A DNA stretch of 59,510 nucleotides from Chlorobiota bacterium (GTDB lineage: Bacteria; Bacteroidota; Bacteroidia; Bacteroidales; JAADJA01), in contig JAADJA010000225.1 of the NCBI GenBank assembly GCA_013151015.1, positions 1-59,510 on the forward strand, given 5' to 3'. Position 1 is the first letter of the stretch. Each line of letters starts with the position of its first letter. Positions 52,928 to 59,510 of the stretch are shown piece after piece. Under the pieces are notes generated by a model. The model made no database searches, was not told where the DNA came from, and was given only the letters and a program-made list of their open reading frames with translations. Both the position numbers and the translations under genes were made by a program.

Positions 52928-52954
52928 CATCGGGCGGCCCCAAGTCACCTCATG
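52928..52954. repeat. 27-nt dyad element copy 3 (catcgggcggc-cccaa-gtcacctcatg)
   Basis: Same layout, further degraded arms. Confidence 0.45.
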
Positions 52955-52969
52955 AATAAAACAAAACAT

Positions 52970-54106
52970 ATGAAAAAAGTATTATTTATTGCAGCAGTAA
53001 TTTCCCTCTCGGCTTGCAGCCAAAAACAGGGCTCGGAAAATAAGGATGACATTAATACCCAGATTTCCGAATACAAAACCCAGGTAAATGAATTAAACGG
53101 TAAAATTGCAAAGCTGGAAAAGCAGGTCCCTGAGGAAAATAATGGGGAAAACAGCGAAGAAACCGTTTCCGTGCAACAGAAAACAATGGAACTGGAACAT
53201 TTCAGCCATTATTTTGAAGCGACCGGAAATGTGAAAGCGGTTTACGAAGCCTATATCAGCCCACAAATCAACGGACAGATAACAGGGATTTTCGTAAAAG
53301 AGGGGGAAACCATCAAAAAGGGGCAGTTGCTTGCAAAGCTCAATACCGAAATTACCGACAACACCATCCAGGAGGTAAAAACCAGCCTCGATCTGGCCAC
53401 AACGGTTTACAATAAGCAAAAGGAACTTTGGGACAAAAATATCGGGTCGGAGATAGATTACCTTAGAGCAAAAAACAGCAAGGAAACCCTGGAGAGCAAA
53501 CTAAAAACACTACAGGCCCAGAAGGATATGGCCACGCTAAAATCCCCAATCAACGGGATTGTGGAAAAAATCAACCTGAAAAGGGGGGAAATCTCTGCTC
53601 CAGGAATGCAGTTTATGCAAATCGTGAACCTGGACGAACTTTATGTGGATGCCAATATTTCGGATGCCTATTTGTCCAAGATCAAAAAGGGGGACATCAT
53701 CGAAATTGGCTTTCCCTCCTACCCCGAAATTAAACTAAAAGTGCCTGTTTACCGCACCGGAAATGTTGTAAACCCGCAAAACCGGACTTTTCTCATCGAA
53801 GCGAAAATCAGCAACCCGGGGCACAAGCTAAAACCCAATATGTTGGCAACAATAAACATCAACGACTACTCGGCTGAAAACACATTGATAGTCCCATCTA
53901 TCATCGTAAAACAAGATATCAAAGGCAAGTTCCTCTACAAAATCGAGAAAAAGGATGGAAAGGATACCGCCCGCAAAGTGTATGTGGAAACCGGAATGTC
54001 GGAAGGGGACAAAACAATGGTGACAAAAGGCCTTAAAGAGGGCGACCGCATTATTGTTGCCGGATATAACCTGGTGACCGATGGGATAGAGGTAAGAGTA
54101 AAGTAA
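52970..54106 (+). CDS. RND efflux periplasmic adaptor subunit (MFP, lipoprotein)
   Basis: Internal start MKKVLFIAAVISLSAC (lipobox); lipoyl/barrel-sandwich GQITGIFVKEGETIKKGQLLAKL. Confidence 0.92.
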   Translation: MKKVLFIAAVISLSACSQKQGSENKDDINTQISEYKTQVNELNGKIAKLEKQVPEENNGENSEETVSVQQKTMELEHFSHYFEATGNVKAVYEAYISPQINGQITGIFVKEGETIKKGQLLAKLNTEITDNTIQEVKTSLDLATTVYNKQKELWDKNIGSEIDYLRAKNSKETLESKLKTLQAQKDMATLKSPINGIVEKINLKRGEISAPGMQFMQIVNLDELYVDANISDAYLSKIKKGDIIEIGFPSYPEIKLKVPVYRTGNVVNPQNRTFLIEAKISNPGHKLKPNMLATININDYSAENTLIVPSIIVKQDIKGKFLYKIEKKDGKDTARKVYVETGMSEGDKTMVTKGLKEGDRIIVAGYNLVTDGIEVRVK

Positions 54107-54371
54107 TTTTGTTTGCTTTGACTATAAGCTTAAAGGACAAAAGAAAAAAGCAAGGATTAATAACAATAACCAAATTTCAAATGATAAAACCCAAATAAAT
54201 TTCAAAGTAATCAATTTTCAAACCTGGCCTTTGGGATTTTGAGGTTCAATTTTGAGATTTATTTGATATTTGATTTTTGTGGTTTGTAATTTTCTCTATG
54301 GATACCAATTTCCGTAAACAATGAATATTAAAACCTAATAGGTTTTATAAGAAATAGAAAAAGAGAATAAC

Positions 54372-57300
54372 ATGGAACAAAAAGATAAAAGCAAAAGCGT
54401 AATACGGGAATTTTTCCTGACAAGTTTTTCCCTTAAAAACAAAAACACCATCTACCTGATGACTGTTATCCTTGTGCTGTTTGGGTTTTTCTCCTACCGA
54501 TCGATGCCAAAGGAATTGTTCCCGGAGGTGTTTTTCCCAACGGTGATGGTGAACACCATTTATCCGGGGAATCCGCCCGTTGACATTGAAAACCTTATTA
54601 CGAGGCAGTTGGAAAAGGAAATAGAAACCGTAAAGGGTGTCAAGAAAATAAGTTCCACTTCATCGCAGGATGTTTCGGCAATTATTGTGGAATTCAATAC
54701 CAATGTGGATATCGACAAAGCCGTTGATGATGTGAAAGATGCCGTTGACAAAGCCAAGAGCGATTTGCCCAACGACCTCGACAACGACCCCACCGTACAG
54801 GATATTGATTTTTCGGAATTCCCAATTATCAACATCAACCTTTCCGGTGATTTCAGTCTGGTGGAACTGAAACGCTATGCCGATTACCTTCAGGAAGAAA
54901 TAGAAAAAGTAACCGAGGTTTCCAAGGTAAATATCACAGGTATCAATGAAAGGGAAATCCTGATAAACGTGGATCCTTATAAGATGGATGCAATGGCAAT
55001 CAGCTTCAACAATATCGAAAATGCCATCACCTCCGAGAATGTTTCCATTTCGGGTGGTGATCTAAAAGCCAACAAAACGAGGCGTTCCATCCGTATCATC
55101 GGTGAATTTACCGATGTTGGCCAAATCCGTGACATTATTGTGAAGCATGAAAAAGGGAATATCGTTTATCTGCGGGATATTGCCGAAGTGGTGGACGGTT
55201 ATGCCGACCCGGACAATTATGCCCGTCTTGACAAACTGCCTGTGGTTTCGTTGCAAGTGGTGAAAAAAAGCGGTGAAAACCTCCTGAGTGCCACCGACAA
55301 GATTTTTGAAATCCTGGATGTAGCCCGTGAAACAAAAGCCATCCCCGAAAACCTTAGCTACACACTCACCAACGACCAATCGGACCAGGTGAGGAAACAA
55401 CTCGCCAACCTGGAGAACTCCATGATCATGGGGATTATTTTTGTGGTGGTTGTACTGTTCTTCTTTTTGGGCACGCGCAATGCAATCCTTGTCGGGATGG
55501 CGATCCCCATGTCGATGTTTCTGTCTTTCGTGGTGCTGAACCTTTTGGGTTACCGCATCAATATGATTATCCTATTTGCACTTATACTTGCCCTCGGGAT
55601 GCTGGTGGACAATGCCATTGTGGTCATCGAAAACATACACCGCTACATCGACCGGGGCGTTGATATAAAAACAGCCGCAAGTCAGGCCACCGGTGAAATC
55701 GCCATGCCCATTATTTCCTCAACGGCCACTACCCTGGCCGCATTCCTTCCTCTGGCATTCTGGCACAGCATGATGGGGGAATTTATGAAATACATGCCCA
55801 TTACGTTGATTATCGTTCTAACATCTTCCTTGTTTGTGGCCCTGGTGATCATCCCGGTTTTCGCAACCGACTTTCTAAAGAAAGATGCTCATAAGGAAAC
55901 CGTGAACCGTCGCCGTTCTTATATCATAGCAGGGGTAATGGTTTTGTTTGCCATTCTTTTTTACATTTTGGAGATAAATGTCCTGGGTTCGTTGCTCATC
56001 ATTTTTGCCCTGATCGGAATATCCAATGTCTTGTTCCTGAATTCCCTGGGAAAATGGTTCCAGGAGATTTTCTTGAAAAAATTGGAAAACTGGTACGAAG
56101 CCTTTATCCGCTTTGCCTTGAAAGGCTACAACCCCCATTTATTTGTACTCGGTGCTTTTGTATTACTGTGGCTAACACTTGTTTTCCTGAAAATAAGGCA
56201 ACCGGGCATTTCCTTTATGCCACACAACGATCCAAAATACATCAATATCATTGCGGAACTTCCCATTGGCACGGATATCCAAGCCACTGATTCCCTTATG
56301 AAAATCATGGAAGAAGATGTCTTCAGGGTTTTGGAGCCCAACAAAAAAATCGTCACTTCGGTAATGACAACGGTGGGTTCCGCTGCAAAGGGGGAAAACG
56401 AAAAGTTCAGTGTTTCCGAAAACCCCAATAAAGGGCTTATTACCGTCAATTTTGAGGATTACGAATTCAGGAACGGCATTGGAACAGATCTCATCATGCG
56501 GGATTTAAGTAACGAGTTGATTGGAAAATACCCGGGTGTTCAGGTTTCGGTGGAGAAAAACCGCATGGGGCCGCCAACCGGAAAAGCCATTAACCTTGAA
56601 ATCAGCGGAAAGGAATTTAACCAACTCCTTTACCTTACGGATACCATCCAACATGTTATCGACCATGCACACATCCCCGGAATCGAAGGTCTAAAGATCG
56701 ACCTTGACGTGGGAATGCCGCAGCTCATTATCCACATCGACCGCGACCAGGCACGAAGGCTTGGCATTTCGACCGCCCAAATTGCCATGACCATCCGAAC
56801 TTCCCTGTTTGGAAAAGAGATTTCGGATTTTAAGGTGGGCGAGGACAAATACCCTATCCAGCTTAGGTTTAAAGATAAATACCGCTACAATATCGCTTCG
56901 CTGATGAACAAACGGATTACATTCAGGAGTCAATCCTCGGGAAAGATAATCCAGATACCAATTTCATCTGTGGCCAGTTTTACATACAGTACCACTTATG
57001 GTGCGGTAAAACGGAAGGATATGGATAGGGTCATCACCATTTATTCCAATGTGATTGAAGGTTACAACGCGACCCAGATCAACGATGCCCTAAAACCCAT
57101 TTTGGCAGACTTCCCCTTTCCCGAAGGTTATGCCTATCAGTTTACGGGCGAACAGGAAGAGCAAAAGGAATCCATGGAATTCCTTACAAATGCACTCCTT
57201 ATTGCGATGTCCTTGATAATGCTGATACTCGTTTCCCAGTTCAATTCGGTGATAAAACCGCTGATCATTATGACAAGTGTGCTGCTTTCCACCATCGGTG

Positions 57301-57809
57301 TTTTTGGTGGAATCGCCACTTTCAATATGGACTTTATTGTTATACTTACCGGGATCGGGATTGTATCGCTGGCAGGGGTCGTAGTGAACAACGCCATTGT
57401 TTTGATCGATTACATCAACCTAACCAAGCTCCGCAAGAAAAAAGAACTGGGGATGGACGAACATGATGACCTATCGGTAAAAGATTCCTTGGAGTGCATT
57501 GTCCTGGCGGGAAAAACACGTCTGCGCCCTGTTTTGTTAACGGCCATCACAACGATACTTGGTTTGATGCCCATGGCCGTTGGATTCAACATTGACTTTG
57601 AATCAGCGCTTGCCGAGTTCAAGCCCCATATTTATTTTGGTGGCGACATGGCCAATTTCTGGGGGCCTTTTGCCTGGACAGTCGTTTTCGGGCTTTCCTT
57701 TGCAACTTTCCTCACACTTATCATCGTCCCAGCCCTTTACCATATTTTGTATATCGCAAAACTGAGGATGTTTAAGCGGAAGAAGGTGAAAAAAGTAGTG
57801 GTAAGTTAA
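54372..57809 (+). CDS. RND-family efflux inner-membrane permease (AcrB/MMPL-like)
   Basis: 1145 aa; ALILALGMLVDNAIVVIENIHRY; TGIGIVSLAGVVVNNAIVLIDYINL. Confidence 0.96.
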   Translation: MEQKDKSKSVIREFFLTSFSLKNKNTIYLMTVILVLFGFFSYRSMPKELFPEVFFPTVMVNTIYPGNPPVDIENLITRQLEKEIETVKGVKKISSTSSQDVSAIIVEFNTNVDIDKAVDDVKDAVDKAKSDLPNDLDNDPTVQDIDFSEFPIININLSGDFSLVELKRYADYLQEEIEKVTEVSKVNITGINEREILINVDPYKMDAMAISFNNIENAITSENVSISGGDLKANKTRRSIRIIGEFTDVGQIRDIIVKHEKGNIVYLRDIAEVVDGYADPDNYARLDKLPVVSLQVVKKSGENLLSATDKIFEILDVARETKAIPENLSYTLTNDQSDQVRKQLANLENSMIMGIIFVVVVLFFFLGTRNAILVGMAIPMSMFLSFVVLNLLGYRINMIILFALILALGMLVDNAIVVIENIHRYIDRGVDIKTAASQATGEIAMPIISSTATTLAAFLPLAFWHSMMGEFMKYMPITLIIVLTSSLFVALVIIPVFATDFLKKDAHKETVNRRRSYIIAGVMVLFAILFYILEINVLGSLLIIFALIGISNVLFLNSLGKWFQEIFLKKLENWYEAFIRFALKGYNPHLFVLGAFVLLWLTLVFLKIRQPGISFMPHNDPKYINIIAELPIGTDIQATDSLMKIMEEDVFRVLEPNKKIVTSVMTTVGSAAKGENEKFSVSENPNKGLITVNFEDYEFRNGIGTDLIMRDLSNELIGKYPGVQVSVEKNRMGPPTGKAINLEISGKEFNQLLYLTDTIQHVIDHAHIPGIEGLKIDLDVGMPQLIIHIDRDQARRLGISTAQIAMTIRTSLFGKEISDFKVGEDKYPIQLRFKDKYRYNIASLMNKRITFRSQSSGKIIQIPISSVASFTYSTTYGAVKRKDMDRVITIYSNVIEGYNATQINDALKPILADFPFPEGYAYQFTGEQEEQKESMEFLTNALLIAMSLIMLILVSQFNSVIKPLIIMTSVLLSTIGVFGGIATFNMDFIVILTGIGIVSLAGVVVNNAIVLIDYINLTKLRKKKELGMDEHDDLSVKDSLECIVLAGKTRLRPVLLTAITTILGLMPMAVGFNIDFESALAEFKPHIYFGGDMANFWGPFAWTVVFGLSFATFLTLIIVPALYHILYIAKLRMFKRKKVKKVVVS

Positions 57810-57924
57810 CCTGCTTCATTTCCACAAGGTCATCCTGAGCCTGTCGAAGGATAGACCGGGTTTTCTCTCCCCTCACAATTATAGAATGAAGTAATTACAT
57901 TTAAACCTGACAACGGATTAGTTT

Positions 57925-58283
57925 GCAATCCGGAGATTGCACACCCCTATCCCGGTGTAGTCTCCTGACTACGCCGTGTGGTGCCATAATCTTTGGATTA
58001 TAAAAACCCTACCCTACCCCAATTGGCGCAAGTCTGACGGGGAGCATTGCAGGTAAGGGACTTGTGCCTTGCTTTGTGGCAGTTTCCTCGTTTTATCCCT
58101 CCCCTTATGTCCAGGATTTACAATCCGGTTACCGTTTATTTCCTCCTCAACCCCCAATTGGCGCAAGTCTGACGGGGAGCATTGCGGGCAAGGGACTTGT
58201 GCCTTGCTTTGTGGCAGTTACCCTTTCTCGGCGTAGTCTCCTGACTACGCCATGTGGTGTCATAATCTTTGGATTATAAAAAC
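57925..58283. repeat. REP-like hairpin array containing two copies of a 51-nt repeat (57957-58007; 58233-58283)
   Basis: gtagtctcctgactacgcc(g/a)tgtggtg(c/t)cataatctttggattataaaaac twice, two mismatches; each holds two short hairpins. Confidence 0.85.
58017..58219. repeat. Two 68-nt direct repeats (58017-58084 and 58152-58219)
   Basis: ccccaattggcgcaagtctgacggggagcattgc(a/g)gg(t/c)aagggacttgtgccttgctttgtggcagtt, two mismatches. Confidence 0.9.
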
Positions 58284-58533
58284 TTTGCCCGGCAGGATTT
58301 GCAATCCTGATACCGATTGTTTTCCTTATCAACCTTCCGGGTCTCCACCGCTTTGGCCTGCTTCGACCCAAAAGGTTTGGATTCCTGTGCCGCCGGATGT
58401 ACGGGATTTCCATATCCCGAACCAATACTTTAAGGGGCTTACAATCCGTTTTCCCAAAAAACCGCTATCTTTACCCAACAAAACAATTAGCTTTTATCCT
58501 GACACGTAAATCCGTTAACTTGCACTCTACATA

Positions 58534-58553
58534 GTGTAGCCGGGAGACTACAC
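58534..58553. repeat. REP-like hairpin gtgtagccgggagactacac
   Basis: Outer 6-bp arms; same style as the gtagtc-tcct-gactac hairpins. Confidence 0.6.
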
Positions 58554-58919
58554 CAAGAATGTGAAAACCAGGAATTGGAAAATCATCAAAAAAGAATTGA
58601 AACAAGCACTTTGCAGGAAGGGGTTTATTTTGTCCGCTTTAGCATGGAAAGTTGTTCGTAAATAAAGAGAATTTGTATTGTTCGATAAAACCAAATCCGG
58701 CTTTCTGTCTTTCACACCATTTCGACAGGCTCAATGTGACCTTGGTGTTATCTATATACTATTGTTCTTCGCACCATTTTCGGCTGGTTCAATGAAACCT
58801 CTCCCAGACTGCACCAAGTCGGTGTTGTCACCAACTTGCTTCATTAACACATTTTAAAACTTCCTTTCCCCAACACAATCATTTCATTCGTACTTTTACA
58901 ACCTAAATTTGAATGTTCA

Positions 58920-59510
58920 TGAAATTTCATTTTTCTGTCTTCTTGTTCTCCTTTCTATCTGCCCTTACAGGTTTTAGTCAGATGGACTACAGGGTCACCT
59001 CCGGGATAATCGCTTTTAACCAGGAGGATTACAAAGCCGCCCTGAATGATTTGGACGAAGCCCTGGAAGACATTGGCAAGTTGAACACGAACAATATTTC
59101 CCAGGCTTTTCTGTTCCGGGGAAAAGCAAAAATGGAATTGTTGTTCAAGGCAACCACCAACAACGACCGGGAAGCCGTGGCCCTCTACCAAAATGCCCTT
59201 TTTGAGGCTTCCGCCGATTTCACCAATGCGTTGAAATATGACAATGGCAGAAACAAAGAGGCCATTTATAAAGAAATATCGGCTTTGTACAATCCATTGT
59301 TGCAATCGGGGCTTTCGATGTTGCAATCCGTTTACGACGAAACCTATACCGGAAATGAAACCCATGCTGTTTTGCAATATGCCAAAAAATCAATCAAAAC
59401 CGCACTTGAGATAGAAAAAACCTATGTGGCCTACGATATCCTAGCTCAAATTGAGTTGAATCAAAAGGACAGTCTGGCAGCACTTCAGGATTTCAAAAAA
59501 GCACGGGAAT
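58920..59510 (+). CDS. TPR-containing secreted protein, truncated by window end
   Basis: Manual translation MKFHFSVFLFSFLSALTGFSQMDYRVTSGIIAFNQEDYKAALNDLDEALEDIGKLNTN...; open to the last base, so absent from the ORF track. Confidence 0.85.

Noticed and set aside
58064-58509. Short ORFs in the 57.8-58.6 kb gap
   Set aside because: They translate the direct repeats and REP hairpins; not protein-like.
57925-58553. CRISPR array
   Set aside because: Repeats are few, not regularly spaced, contain several different hairpins and no cas genes are nearby.

Overview
Window from a Bacteroidota (Bacteroidales/Marinilabiliales-like) chromosome. Evidence: T9SS C-terminal sorting domain, fused FeoAB, TAnnTTTG-type promoters, and the gene order rpoC-rpoB-rplL-rplJ-rplA-rplK-nusG-secE-tRNA-Trp-tuf-tRNA(Thr,Gly,Tyr,Thr)-hpf-xer-rpsU. 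The left ~31 kb is mostly housekeeping: feoAB, recA, bcp, nth, an OstA/LptA-like protein, the RNA polymerase/ribosomal block, tuf and tRNAs. The right half has accessory modules: (i) a 31.9-38.4 kb sulfur-metabolism island (Tat-exported Mo-enzyme, 4Fe-4S subunit, NrfD subunit, two half-size YeeE/YedE proteins, two membrane-anchored degenerate rhodaneses with Lys-rich ...SGGC C-termini); (ii) an ECF sigma factor next to a predicted transmembrane protein with an outer-membrane barrel-like domain; (iii) a crotonase/3-hydroxyacyl-CoA dehydrogenase/thiolase operon interrupted by a UPF0175/DUF3368 toxin-antitoxin cassette; (iv) a TetR-TolC-FKBP-MFP-RND efflux operon; (v) a ~1.1 kb noncoding block of REP-like hairpins and direct repeats. 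Best candidates for something undescribed are the paired rhodanese-like proteins, which lack the active-site Cys and share a C-terminal RKKKKxAASGGC tail resembling in concept the SoxY swinging arm. tuf carries an apparent 1-nt deletion that splits the ORF. No rRNA, CRISPR array, transposase or prophage was seen. All calls come from reading the sequence; no database search was run.
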